Below, one piece after another: positions 11,447-22,700 of a stretch of DNA of 64,000 nucleotides. The translations under genes and the position numbers were made by a program. Position 1 is the stretch's first letter. Each line of letters opens with the position of its first letter. Source of the stretch: Blastomyces gilchristii SLH14081 (Eukaryota; Ascomycota; Eurotiomycetes; Onygenales; Ajellomycetaceae); NCBI RefSeq assembly GCF_000003855.2, contig NW_003101666.1:1473956-1537955 (forward strand). Direction: 5' to 3'. Under the pieces are notes generated by a model. The model saw only the letters and a program-made list of their open reading frames with translations, was not told where the DNA came from and made no database searches.

Positions 11447-12538
11447 CTACACGCTCATTTTCATCTTAATCCCCTTGTGCGGCTTATATCCCACAACCTC
11501 AAACTCCTCTTCCTTCCAACCATCCATAACCCCCGAGCCTCGGTCATCGCGTTTAATTATCAGTTCAGGAAATTCCACCGGCTCCCGCGTCAACTGCTCC
11601 TGTAACGCCTCGATATGATCCAAATACACATGCGCATCGCCCATGGTATGTATTAGCGTGCCGGGATGTAAATCCGCCGCATGCGCCAGCATATGCGTCA
11701 GTAATGCGTACGAGGCGATATTAAACGGCACCCCAAGTCCCATGTCGCATGAACGCTGGTAGAGCTGACAGGATAACGTTCCTTTCCTCTTCTCCCCCCT
11801 CCCATCATGACCATGATCCCCAGGAGGGAACGAGACATAAAACTGCGCAAACATGTGACAAGGTGGCAGCGCCATCTTCTTCAAATCCGCCGGGTTCCAT
11901 GCGCTCAGGATAATCCGTCTATCGTACGGGTTGTCCTTTAGCTTCCGCACCACCTCTGCAATCTGATCCACGCCTTGCCCTGCGTAGTCAGTCTGGGCAT
12001 CGATGTATTCCGCGCCAAAATGCCGCCATTGAAACCCGTACACGGGGCCTAGGTCGCCAACAGGACGATGGGATAGACCAACTGAGTCGAGATATTCACG
12101 GCTCCCGTTACCATCCCAAATCTTTATGCCAGCTTCGCTAAGAGGGAGGGAGGACGTGCATCCTGATATAAACCAGAGGAGTTCGGCGAGGACGGCACGG
12201 AGGAAGACGCGCTTGGTGGTTAGGAGAGGGAGGATGGGGGTGCGGGAAGAGGTGGAGGCCGAGTTGGAGGTGTTGGGTTTTGAAAGGGAGAAGCGGAGTT
12301 GCGGGGGCGCGAAGAGGGAGCGGGTACCCGTACCGGTGCGGTCAGGGCGGTATTCGCCTGCTTCGAGGATTGAGCGGATTAGGTTGAGGTACTGATGTTC
12401 CTCGTGGGAGGGATTGTGGAGGGGTGAGGGGACGGGTGACGATGTTGGCTCTGCTGGTGTTGGCGGGTTTAATGTGTCGTTAGGTTTTGGTGTTTCTGAG
12501 GGGGTGATGGGAACTGTTTGCGTGTCAGACCGAGCCAT
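11447..12538 (-). CDS. CDC21: Thymidylate synthase
   Basis: Single-exon gene of 363 residues. The enzyme makes dTMP from dUMP using methylenetetrahydrofolate, the de novo source of thymidine for DNA. Visible signatures: '[10 protein letters not shown]' (68-77, folate/phosphate loop), '[19 protein letters not shown]' (105-123), '[12 protein letters not shown]' (167-178), Arg207-Arg208 of the dUMP phosphate site, the catalytic Cys227 in LPPCHMF, '[21 protein letters not shown]' region (258-277) and '[12 protein letters not shown]' (297-308). The N-terminal 40 residues are Pro/Ser/Thr-rich and extra relative to the bacterial enzyme, as in many fungi. An acidic/basic insert (about 238-252, HDGRGEKRK) is typical of ascomycete versions. 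The upstream region carries MCB and SCB boxes (separate entry). Confidence 0.97.
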   Translation of the reverse strand: MARSDTQTVPITPSETPKPNDTLNPPTPAEPTSSPVPSPLHNPSHEEHQYLNLIRSILEAGEYRPDRTGTGTRSLFAPPQLRFSLSKPNTSNSASTSSRTPILPLLTTKRVFLRAVLAELLWFISGCTSSLPLSEAGIKIWDGNGSREYLDSVGLSHRPVGDLGPVYGFQWRHFGAEYIDAQTDYAGQGVDQIAEVVRKLKDNPYDRRIILSAWNPADLKKMALPPCHMFAQFYVSFPPGDHGHDGRGEKRKGTLSCQLYQRSCDMGLGVPFNIASYALLTHMLAHAADLHPGTLIHTMGDAHVYLDHIEALQEQLTREPVEFPELIIKRDDRGSGVMDGWKEEEFEVVGYKPHKGIKMKMSV

Positions 12539-12915
12539 GATTAACTATGTTGTGGCTACAGTTGCCCTTTATCTGGCATCGAGGTATATACCGGCTGTGG
12601 TATGTCAATCCTTTTGATATAACATTACAGCCGTTTGGTTGAATGAATCTCAATCCCGTCGCGTGCAAAGGGTTTTGGGGCTTGGATCAGTGGACGCGTC
12701 GCGAAAACCACGTGATGTCTTTTCTTTCTGAATTGTTTCCATTCACGCACCGCATTCAATGCGGTTAAAATTATACAGATAATTGCTAGTTAGGTAGTAT
12801 TAGATCAAATCGCGGAGCTATGTACAGTACTAGTAAGGGAGTCTTCTAAAACGCCGTCCCAATGCACCCACCCATCATGATAGTGCTATTAACTCTGAAT
12901 CCAAATGAACCAATT
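12539..12915 (-). promoter_or_regulatory. Thymidylate synthase promoter region
   Basis: A 377-bp gap between the thymidylate synthase start and the 3' end of the next gene on the same strand, so its upstream signals should belong to thymidylate synthase. Besides the boxes listed separately, I see no ORF. Confidence 0.6.
12694..12714. promoter_or_regulatory. MCB, SCB and E-box cluster upstream of thymidylate synthase
   Basis: ACGCGT (12694-12699) is the palindromic MluI cell-cycle box bound by MBF. It is followed at once by CGCGAAA (12700-12706), which fits the SCB consensus CRCGAAA bound by SBF, and by CACGTG (12709-12714). The cluster is about 155-175 bp upstream of the start codon. In yeast CDC21 is a classic MCB-driven G1/S gene; that the same control operates here is inference. 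Confidence 0.6.
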
Positions 12916-14978
12916 CTAATCAACCAGCAAATCTACGCCAACTCCTTGTAGAGCTGTAATCGCCCATTGGGGTATCTTCGAGTGGTCGCCGTACATATTT
13001 TTGAAAAATTCGCGAAGGAAGTCGGGGAATCTATCTTGAATAATCGACTCTCTAAGGGAACCCATCATTGCAAGCATGTAGTGAACATTGTGCATTGTAA
13101 GTCTGCAGGATATAGGTTAGTTCGCTTGACCCCAATAGCGTTCTTGCTAGCAGAAATGCCATTTGTTATGGAGCACTTACAAATGCGCCCCAACCGTTTC
13201 TTTGGCGGCGAGATGATGGATGTAGGCTCTCGTAATCTCAAGCCCCCCGTCTGCCTTGGATCGACAACACGCGCATTGACAGCCCTCTTCAATCGGCCGG
13301 AAGTCGTTTGCATATGACGCATTTCGGAGGTTCAAGGTGCCAAACGAAGTAACTGCATTTCCGAAACGCTGTTTCGCGGGTCAGTATTTTTTTTCTTTCT
13401 TTTGGCCAGAGAGTCGTTCTGGTGAGGTTGGGTAGAAACTAACAGCTGTTCTCGTCGGCCACACGCAGTCAAACATATCCGCTCCGAGGGCAACGGCAAC
13501 AACGAGATCTTCTGGATATCCCTGCAAAACTGTCAGTTTTTCATTCACTCATTCATGAGACCGAAAGTGACATACTACACCCATGACATATCGTGGCTTT
13601 TTCTCGGGTAGTAGGCCAGTACAAGTATTTACTCTAGCAAATTATAAAGATTAGCAGCCATTCCCAATATCCCAGATAGATAGCCTCCCTAGGCGCAGGA
13701 CTCACACTTTGCAAAATTCATCCTTCGCCTCGCCACCAGAAAGCCCGCCAATAGCAATCCCTGGGGTATCTCTCTCAACCATTTGCTTGCAACATTCTTT
13801 TCGCAGCTCCAGATCCAGTCCGCCCTGGATAATGCAGAATAGATTTTGTCTCTCAGGATATTTATGTGCATGAATACATCGATCGAGCCAGCGCACGGAC
13901 CGCTCCATTGCCTCCTTTATTCTCGCGTGATCGGGGGATGTGGTGGCTATCACATCATCGAGCTGCATAATTATGTCTGAACCGATAGAATTTTGCAACG
14001 AAATCGAGTGTTCTGGAGTAAGAAGCCTACAGGACATGCATTAGTTCATTGGTTGCCGCATTAAGTTTAATAATAAATGATTATAACGCCAAATAAAGGA
14101 GAAAAAAGTTTCATGTGGATGGTGACTTACATAGGGGTACCATCGTGCGGACTCAAAAACCGTACTCCGTCCTCTGTAACCTGCGCCAGCTTCAGCAGCG
14201 AAACCATCTGAAACCTATCACTCACGAATGAACACATAATGTTAGCCACAATATCCAGCATCTTATGATCCCCTTCTCTCCTAATCTTCCATCCTGCCCT
14301 CCTCTCCTTCGCCCCCATTTACTTCTCAGTTTCTTCACGCTTAGCTTTCCCCCACACGAAGCACTTGAACCTCTTCAAAGCGACCCATCTCGACCAATCG
14401 CATGAAAAGAAAATATCCAAAACTCACCCGCCACTATCTGTTAAAATATTCCCATTCCACCCTTGGAACGCATGCGCTCCCCCGACTTCATCTAACACGG
14501 TCTGTCCAGGCTTCAAACCCAAATGGTAGGTATTATTCAGACACAGCTTACATCCGGTCTGAGCGAGCTGATCCGGTGTCAAACCCTTCAACGAAGCTTG
14601 CGTAGCCACGGGCATGAATATTGGGAGCTGAACAGGGCCATGGGGGAGGTGGAGGGTGCTAGCGCGGGCTTTTGTGGTCTGAACAAACGACGAAAGCGCA
14701 GGGGTTAGTTAAGTTGCTTGTATTTTTTTGAGCTTCTGGGGTGGGACGAGACGTACGGAACATTTCGCTGCGAGATTAAAGGTTAGCGCTGAAGGCATCG
14801 GCTTTTTTGCCCCTGGTATTATTGTCGTTGCCGACATTGCGGCAGCGCTGTGGGTTACTGATGCGATGCGCGGGCCTGAGTGAGTGGTTCCTAGAGATCG
14901 ATTGCGGAAGAAGGGAGTCGGTTGTAGGCAACGGATATAAGTACGTAAATGGCTCACGGGGCCATTGACTAGCGACAT
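12916..14978 (-). CDS. QTRT1: Queuine tRNA-ribosyltransferase catalytic subunit (tRNA-guanine transglycosylase)
   Basis: Eight exons on minus: 14978-14757, 14678-14428, 14214-14131, 14026-13706, 13633-13576, 13521-13444, 13368-13181, 13102-12916. The joined length is 1389 nt (462 residues), all junctions GT..AG and in phase. The enzyme swaps guanine-34 of Asp/Asn/His/Tyr tRNAs for queuine. Key features: '[14 protein letters not shown]', the DSGGFQ block whose Asp is the general base, 'IIMQLDDV', 'FCIIQGGLD', '[10 protein letters not shown]', '[19 protein letters not shown]' (nucleophilic Asp), zinc ligands C-x-C-x2-C in EGCQCACC and His in the AHLLTMHN segment. The N-terminus (about 1-60) is Arg/Ser-rich with almost no acidic residues and resembles a mitochondrial presequence; Met49 or Met62 would give a shorter form. 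The 213-bp third intron (second on the coding strand) is long compared with the others (54-104 bp). Confidence 0.95.
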
Positions 14979-16015
14979 GGAATTTATTGAAGACAAAGTG
15001 ACTTTTGAAAGATAGCAAAAAGCTGTTTTCCAGTTTTCAACATGTTTCCATATTTACTTCCGCCCAGCTAGTTCCTGTGATGTCAAAAGAAGGGTGACTA
15101 AGCCAAGTAACTAACTACTAACTATAGATCATGTAGTTACAACAAGATACATACCCTATCAACATCTCCTCTTGCCCCAGTGGCCGAATGAGGTGTTGAA
15201 CTACATCTGGGCTACTGGGCTGGAGCACTTCGACTTCGACTTCCCATTGTTCCCAATAGGCTCCACTCAGGTTTGGCAAGCTCGGCGCTGCTCGTCTCCA
15301 GCAAGAGGAATACAGAGTGCGTGTATATTTGTTAATAATCGGGAGAAGCGGTTGGCTAACAACGCTCCTACATGGCCAGGGTCTTAATACTGATTTCTTA
15401 ACCCCATGTACGAGGGTCTTATCTCTCGATCCTCTGCTATGTCGCCGGCTAGGGCGAGGCGATGCCGGCGAAGGAGTTCTCCGCTTTCCACACCGCGGAC
15501 GGAGCTGCGATGCAGGTGGTGAAAGAATCAGGGGCCTCGATTGGAGCCTCAAACCCGCATATACCCCATTTTATGGGGAAGAACATGGCACTATCGCAAC
15601 AGCGGCTACGACATCCTCATTTTTTCCCCACATCTTTCGAGGTCGTCAACAAAAGTGCGACGGCGGCTGAAATTCGGGATTTCTGCCGTCAGCTGAAATC
15701 TCCACGCTCCCCGGGAGATCTTCGCAACCTGTGATCCTGGATCGCATCCAAAATCCCTTTCACCCTCTCAGCAAAACGCGACAATCGCTTTCCATTCAAA
15801 CTCAACCGTTAGGGACGCGCATACGAACGAGCTTCCGACAAACATGACCTACGGTGGGAGAGGCTTTTCTGCCAAGAGACCCTGTTGAGATGATCGAAAA
15901 GTCAATTGAAGACGTCAAATAGGCAGTTCCTGTATGCCAGGTTTTGTCTCCTCCAACATTCTGAATTACCCCAAAACTAATGCAGGAATAGGAGAAAGTA
16001 TCAAATCAGCATGCC
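14979..16015. other. Intergenic region
   Basis: Should contain the QTRT1 promoter (near 15,000-15,120). From 15,120 to 15,730 both strands have ORFs of 70-145 codons, but none shows a recognisable domain or coherent exon structure, so I call no gene. The plus strand at 15,462-15,734 is the best of these and could be a decayed exon. Confidence 0.4.
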
Positions 16016-16966
16016 GTGGATACGTATTTGGAGGAAGGCAGCATCAGTGACAGAACGCTTGTCTGGAAGCAGGACCTGAGAATTGTGCCGCTTTCGGCTG
16101 CCATCTACCTTCTATGTTACTTGGATAGTTCGAATACGAATATAGGTGAATCCCTGCCCTCGGACAATTGGAATAACTATATGAAAAATATGTTGAGATT
16201 AACACTCCCACTAGGAAATGCAAAAGTGTTCGTCAACAGGGAACGACCTCCTGACTGAAACCAATATGTCGAATTATGAATACACATGAGGACCACAAAT
16301 TGGTGCATTCCTCTATATACCTTGAGCATTCTGCCCTTACGGAAAAATAGGATTGCCCTGATGATTTCCCTCATGCATATGCCCTCTTCGAAGTACCATC
16401 GAACTATTTTTTCAAGACGTTAAACCTAGTGTGAGGCGACAACCACTTCCCCATCCCTCTCGTCCAGTTTTCCACTAACTTAAAGACCACGTTTCGGCTG
16501 CGTAGAGATGGATTACTTTAATAACTACGCCACTGTCACAGTGCTGCGTCTGCTTCTAGGCATCTTTGAAGCCGGCCTGTTCCCAAGCTTGTGTTTTATC
16601 TCACTTTCTGGTATAGAACTTCCGAACGGTCGATGCGAGTTGCTATGATTCTAGCTTTTGCTACCCTTGTGGGTGCTTTTGGTAGTGCCATCGCCTTCGC
16701 TGTTGGACATATGAATGGAACTCGGGGCTTATCCGGCTGGCGATGGCTCTTCATCCTCGAAGGCATCCCTTCATGCGCATCTGCGATTTTGGTGTACTTC
16801 TTCCTTCCTGACTACCCAGAAACCAGCCTCTTGGCTCTCACCGGCAGAGAAGGAGCTTGCGAAGGAGAGGCTAAGAGTGGAGGGCTCTAAATGTGAAAGC
16901 GCATCGATGACATGGAAGGACACCAAGGAGGAGAGCGGAGAGGAAAGGAAAATGTTTGCATACTGA
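16016..16966 (+). pseudogene. MFS transporter pseudogene (DAL5/TNA1 anion:cation symporter type)
   Basis: Scattered pieces in different frames line up in order with the N-terminal half of allantoate/nicotinate-type MFS permeases. They include 'DLRIVPLSAAIYLLCYLDSS' (TM1), 'GNDLLTETNMSNYEYT', 'AYALFEVPSNYFFKTLN' (TM2-3), 'ATVTVLRLLLGIFEAGLFP' (TM4), 'WYRTSERSMRVA', 'LSGWRWLFILEGIPS' (TM5-6) and 'PDYPET'. Several frameshifts and stops separate them, one at about 16,820-16,830 between 'FFLPDYPET' and 'ASWLSPAEKELAKERL'. Everything after the central loop (TM7-12) is missing. The gene is dead. Family members import small carboxylates or vitamins at the plasma membrane; the substrate is unknown. 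Confidence 0.85.
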
Positions 16967-17342
16967 GTCTGTCATGTATCTGGATAGGGTTAGTAGGTTT
17001 CCTCTAGGTGTGGACTATTGGTCTAAAGCTCCAAGATGCGGACTTAGACGGCCGTGTTTGTACTGTTTATGATAATGGAATTGACGTGGTACGGAGAACA
17101 TACATGAGACATATTACGGCACAATCCACCATTTAACGTCCGCTATCAACAAGTGGCTCACCAACAATCAGCGAATCCACACTATCTCAAGACGGTATAG
17201 CATCGTACGTAGGGAACTATAAAGAGGAACGCTCAAATAGAAAAGTCAAAATTCACAACTTTGAAATCCTCTCAACACACTCAGGGGATACCGTGACAGC
17301 ATCAATAACCAGTTCCTGTCTCCTCTGATCTTCTTCTGTCTC
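16967..17342. other. Intergenic space between the two pseudogenes
   Basis: 376 bp with no ORF or recognised element. It may contain remains of the missing transporter 3' half, but I see no alignable motif. Confidence 0.4.
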
Positions 17343-18497
17343 TCACGACGGCTTGAGCTCTTCGCCCAGCCACGTTGCAACTACTCCAGCCGTCCCCCTA
17401 GGTTCAAGAAACGGCAGAGCGTGCGCCTCCGCCGCCACAAACACCTCTTTAACCTGGCCTGTCCCTTCGCCTCCGGCCCCACCAAGACCCGTGCCTGTCT
17501 TGCCAACAACCCGGCTTCGATAGGACTCTGTGCTTAGCATACTTTTGTCCTCTGCTGTCCACACATACAATATTTTACAATGAATCCCCGGCAGGTATTC
17601 CTTTATCTTCGCCGGCTCACCCCTATAGAAGTCCGGTGCGATAAGACTCTCCTGGGCCCTCGTCGCATAGTCTTCCCTGACGGGATAACCTTTCATTGGC
17701 GGCGCAGCGCGCATGAACAGCTGCGCCTGCTGATATCTAGGTGTCGCAAGCTTCACGCTTCCATCGGGCATATCGCGGAATTCATACCGCAGCGTCTGAG
17801 CTAGCACGCGCGGGTCGAACTGCGAATAGTATTTCGACCTGCGCATGTGCCTCTCCGCTGCTTCGCGGCTCTCCCACCGGTCGCGCATCAGAGCTACGGA
17901 GAACCCTATGTTCGTACTCCGCACTAGCCCTTGCTCGGGAACACCTAGCGCTTTCAGCTCTTCAAGTGATATCCCGTCTCCAGCACGTGTTCCATGAGCA
18001 CGATGCCGTGGAAAATGCGCGGGTGCCAAGCTGCGGGAAGCAGGAGGTGCACGCAGCCCCAGCTTTGTCCTATGCCAATCAGCGGCAGTGTCATTGAAGT
18101 TTGGAAATAGTTGATGAGCTACATGATGTCGTGCGCCCTGTCAAACCAGTGATGTTCATCTCCTATCTCGTCCTCCTTGACCTGGAAGGATTGCCCATGG
18201 TTGGCGATGTCGGGAGCCCAGATTGCGTGGATTGGCGGCGTGAGTGGGTTTGAGAGGAGGTCGGCGAAGAAGGGCTCGTAGGATTCTTTGGTTGAGCCCA
18301 TGCTGTGGACAAAGATTATTGTTGCGCCGGGGCTGTCTGGTTTTACATTTTCATTTTTGCGCGCAACGTCTGTGAAGGCAATACTTGTTGATATGCAGCT
18401 TCAGGCGGGACTTATGCGGGTCGCGGGTGCCCCGGCGGAACGAGCGAGGATATGCAACCGGGATTATATGAGTTTTCACGTCCCAGTGTGAAGGCAT
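17343..18497 (-). pseudogene. Alpha/beta hydrolase pseudogene
   Basis: Minus-strand coding pieces from a likely start at 18497 to TGA at 17343. The first frame (THIIPVAYPRS..) shifts near 18,380 into a second (PDSPGATIIFVHSMGSTKESY, 'WAPDIANHGQS', 'HHWFDRAHDIM'), which meets TAG at 18121-18119 where homologous proteins would have Gln (CAG). The same frame then carries the nucleophile elbow 'GIGQSWGC' (G-x-S-x-G) before another shift near 17,980-18,010 into the long C-terminal frame with 'FDPRVLAQTLRYEFRDMPDG' and the 'EAHALPFLEP' His region. The pattern fits fungal alpha/beta hydrolases often found in secondary-metabolism clusters. Three lesions make it non-functional as read. Confidence 0.8.
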
Positions 18498-19517
18498 TTT
18501 CTTTTCTCCTAGCCGCTCCGCTTTGCTTTCTTTGTAGGCTCACTGAGAAACCGTATTTTTCAGCTTGGGCTGCTTTGCAAACAGACACATTTCAATTAAC
18601 AGGTCATGACATGCCCGTGAGAGTTCGGCAAATGGCACCCCGACCCCCAAACTCCATAAGAAGAGTGGTTAAATGTATGACTAAAATCCTTGGTCAATGC
18701 TGATCGGGCATATTTGCCTGGCTGTTGGTGTTGAAACCAATTCAAAGCTGTTGAGATTGAACAGAATTTTCCAACTCCCCCTTGGAATAACTAGCAAAAC
18801 ACTGTCAAAATATCCACCTTTCTCAATGATCTTTCAAATATTATTCTATTATTATTCAAATATATGTCTTATATCTTTATTCATTATTCACCAAACTCAT
18901 ATATATTATATCTTTTTTTATTTTTATTTTTATTTTTTTTATACCAGTTTTACAGTCTCGCAGATATATAAGACGATCTACTCTGTCCATCTTCTCAAAC
19001 TATCTATTATTATTATTCTTCCATTTATAGATGTATACAATCAGTGACTTTGATATCTGTCTAATAAAATCAGAATTCTTCTACTTACAAGATTAATAAT
19101 ATATATATACACAGTATTTATATAATATAAATTTCATTTCAGAATTAAATAGTCATTTAAACAATTGTATGAAATCTCACTTCTTGCTGATCTCTTTAAT
19201 CACACAATCTATAAGTTATAGACAGAAGTCGCAATCATCTTTTTCCACTCAGCTTGAATATTATTATTATATTAATCTCTATCTTTGTCATTTATAAATA
19301 TTTCTAGTTACTAGTACATTTATATCAAGCTGTAAACATTTAGAATTTTATATTTCAAGATCTGTCCAGTCAGCAATTATCTGTTATAGCTATAATAATC
19401 AACTCTCAAGTATTCTCTGTGAAAGAGATCTTAGAAAACTCAGTATCTATCTACAGTATTTCATTTTCAAAGATAGAAACAGAATAAATTTCTAAATCTG
19501 TGAATAAATTGATTTCA
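18498..19517. other. Gene-poor region with an AT-rich transposon remnant
   Basis: From 18,498 to about 18,770 ordinary sequence with no gene. From about 18,830 to 19,510 it is very AT-rich and low in CpG, like the flanking transposon blocks. It includes a LINE-tail-like segment near 19,008-19,063. Confidence 0.55.
19008..19063 (-). mobile_element. LINE 3'-end-like remnant
   Basis: 'attattattcttccatttatagatgtatacaatcagtgactttgatatctg' (given in part: ATT repeats, then 'atagatgtataca', then 'agtgactttgatatct') closely resembles the minus-strand LINE tails at 42,548 and 63,255. Similarity fades after about 60 bp, so it is a short remnant or a relative with a different 3' UTR. Confidence 0.4.
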
Positions 19518-19732
19518 ATGAAGGATAATTTTGAATCATGGATAGCGTCGGTGGATCGGATAGCTCTTCATACACATTTTGCGGGCGATATTTTGCACAA
19601 GGATGACTACGGGATAGATTTTGATAAGGCAATATCGTAGGATGTTTCAGAAGGAATAAAACTTGTTGGTTCTCTAAGAGTGGTGGGTTGGTTGCGCATC
19701 ATCCGCACCAACATTCAGAGGATACTACATAG
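19518..19732 (+). pseudogene. Unidentified exon-like relic with an in-frame TAG
   Basis: From ATG 19518 the frame reads 40 codons including 'RIALHTHFAGDILHKDDYG' then TAG (19638-19640), followed in frame by 'DVSEGIKLVGSLRVVGWLRI' and a good donor 'AGGTGAGG' at about 19,733. The interrupted codon would be Trp (TGG) with one G-to-A change. I do not recognise the family; no downstream exon could be placed with confidence. Confidence 0.4.
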
Positions 19733-22700
19733 GTGAGGTCTTCTAAAGCTTATGGCTCCAAACCACCCCTAAAATCACCACAAGAATATAGATGAAGCGA
19801 AACACAGGACGGATAGCAGCTGCTATCCAACTAGGAACCGCGGATATAATGCTTTGCGGTGTACGCCTCCTCACATCTGTTGCTGGGCAGAAGGTATATT
19901 TTGGATTCTGCTCTACCCCACTAGCTCCCCGGGGACAAAGGGAAGGAAGTGACATATGGCACTCATTTGGCTTTGCATCTGCCACTGCTACGTTTGAGAC
20001 CATTTTCGAGGCCTTTCACGTACGTGTAAACTTAGCAAGCTCGCTGGCAAGCCCTCCCAATCTGCCAACTAATTAGCCTTTCATCAACGAGATCAACTCG
20101 ATTGAATGTGTGATTAGTATCTCATATCAAGGGAAAAATGAATTGAATAGATATATTCATACCCACGAAGAGGGAATTTGTGACACAGATGGGAGGCAAA
20201 GTGCATGTATCAACAGCTCTCAAAGGCAGGTTGTGGGCGACTGATGATAAATGCTCCTTGATTTCCCGAGCTAGGGGTACACCCAAGAGGATATTTAGAT
20301 TATATTCAAAGGAAAGATCGCCATCGAGTGACATATCAGGAATACCGTGGATATTTAGAGACTAAGTATCGTAACTATCCGTTTGCCGGCCCTGTTGTAT
20401 AGTCCATGTAGAGGTATATGAAACGAAATGAAGTCGGATGTGTCTCAGCTACCACTTGGGCCCTATTTTCAGACTGGAAGGCTGATAAGGAGAGGTTCCT
20501 TGAGAAGAAAAAGCGTCCCTCCCATATGTACATCCTGGTCATTGCTCTGGTGGCTACATAGTGGGGTTTGGTAGATGCAAGAATCAAGATAGTATCCGTT
20601 AGTTGACATATACGGCATTTTACCGAGTGATATATCTGAGGGACATTTCGGTGTTGTTTGGGATAATGTGATGCCGCTTACTATTTCCAATATAGTGAGT
20701 CGGGTTTCTTTCCACTTAACTTCGGTTCCGATGATTGCGGTGGGGGGGATGGCCTTCCGGGTTGCTGCAGGCTGGCTGGTTGGAATATGTGCTAACGAAT
20801 TGAAGATCTAGTCGAGGGCATAGAACTCGTTTTGCGTACACCCGTAAGATACCTGGCTTGCAAGAGAGTCAAAGGATATTTTAGAGAGGAGACAAGAATG
20901 GCGGAGGGATCACTTTCTATACCATTAGTTAGCTGTCATACTCTGGTGGACTTCAAAATTTTCTCTCCGATTTATTGTGTATACGCTGTTTGGTCGATGG
21001 AGGTGGCATTCAGCGATCCGATGTAATAGCATTTTCAACGGATAGCTGGTGACCAGCAGCGTAGAATACCACCAGATGCGAATTCCAGCCAAACTCCTAG
21101 ACAGAATGAGAAGTGACAGAGGGCACCTGGGCTCAGTCGTCGTCCAGTCATGGTGAAATGTGACGTATTAACGGCCCCGAGGGTGTCTAGAGAAGTGTTT
21201 GCCTGGCACAAATATGAACACACGAATAGCAATAACGGCAATGTCAGGCCAGTCATACCTGCATATCACATTTTAGACACCTTGTAGAGATGGCAGTGAA
21301 TGTGATGGCGATGGTGATGGGCGCCGGAACCTCATATCTGTTTGGCAGAATCGAAACCTTCACCCCTCTTTTTACAGAGCCAGAGTTGGGAATCCGTATG
21401 GCTGCGGTAAATAAGGCATAATTTGGCGGATTTTCTAAGCCACCGTATTCTAAGATAGAGCCACGGAGGGTATGTTAAGAAGGATAGACCTTATGAAAGT
21501 GCCTGATGATTACCCGCGGTTGAAAAGAATCCCGCGGGTATGGTATCGTTTGAATGAACATCAACTTGTAAACCTGCTAGCGCTAGCCCTAAGAGGACTG
21601 ATGAATTGAAAAGGAGGACTAAATTCCTCCACGCATTATCCATCGAAAATATGACAGGCATGGAGAGGCAATAGCTCCCAACATTGGGTTTCTAGAGTCC
21701 ATGTCGGCTTCTGTGGCGATACCCCTTTTAATCTCGCGTCAGAAGAATGTAAATTCCTTTTAACAAGTCACCCCCCAGTCGGTCAAATTTGAGGATCGGC
21801 TTAGATACTGATTAAACATATATGCATTGAGATCTGCTTAATTCAAGCTGCTGCCTATTCAACGTTAACCTCGTAGCATTTCGTGCCGACGTTTTTGGGA
21901 CAAATTTGTTTCTGCCACCGTGGATAATCTGGCGACTAGGGCGATGATATTTTCAACGTAGGATATTAGCAAGGTTGATATCGCTGTTTCGAACCGATTT
22001 CTGTCGAATCAAGGTAACCTGTTTCCCATGTTCTTGCAATGTATATTTCATGTCTCAAAAGAAGGTTGGTTGAGTGTGTGTACTTGAACAGGGAATGGGG
22101 TATTGTAGAAGAATTTACTGGCTGACAGAAAAGAAAAAAGGGTGAAGGATTTCAGAATGAGGGTACATTTGGGAGTAGATTGGACAGAGTTCAACTGCAA
22201 AGCTTCACCGTCCGTGAATAGAGGGAGAACAATCAATTGGTCTCTACTGCATAAAGACAAGGTTGCCAGGATGCGTGTTGTTGCGCGAAACGACAATCGT
22301 TACTGCGTAGTTCGTGAAACATGTATCGTTATCAGTGGCAAGAGCGACGCTAGAGCTGGGAACTCTCTTGGTGAATTGTCCGAATATGGGCGTTTTTAAT
22401 CGCCAGATTACCAGCGCTTGCTGCAATATCGAGGACTACCGCTGACATCCGTTGGAGTCCATCAACGTTAAAACGGATCGTGCATCGATTTCCTCGGGGT
22501 AGTTCTTCTATGAACTTCTAATTTTCAAGGAGGTTTTGTTGGAATGCACTGTACGTGCAGTGTACTGTATATCACGAGCATTGCCGGAGGTGGCTTTACC
22601 ATCTTTAGAGCCCCAAAATGAATAGAGAGGATTCATTGCCGTCGAAGAAAAAGGCGGAGAGCCGGGCAATTGAGGATGTGTTTCCTCATCAGTATTGTAT

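Noticed and set aside
15118..15734. Long overlapping ORFs on both strands (up to 144 codons)
   Set aside because: No recognisable motif, no splice-consistent extension and both strands open because of high GC; not called as genes.
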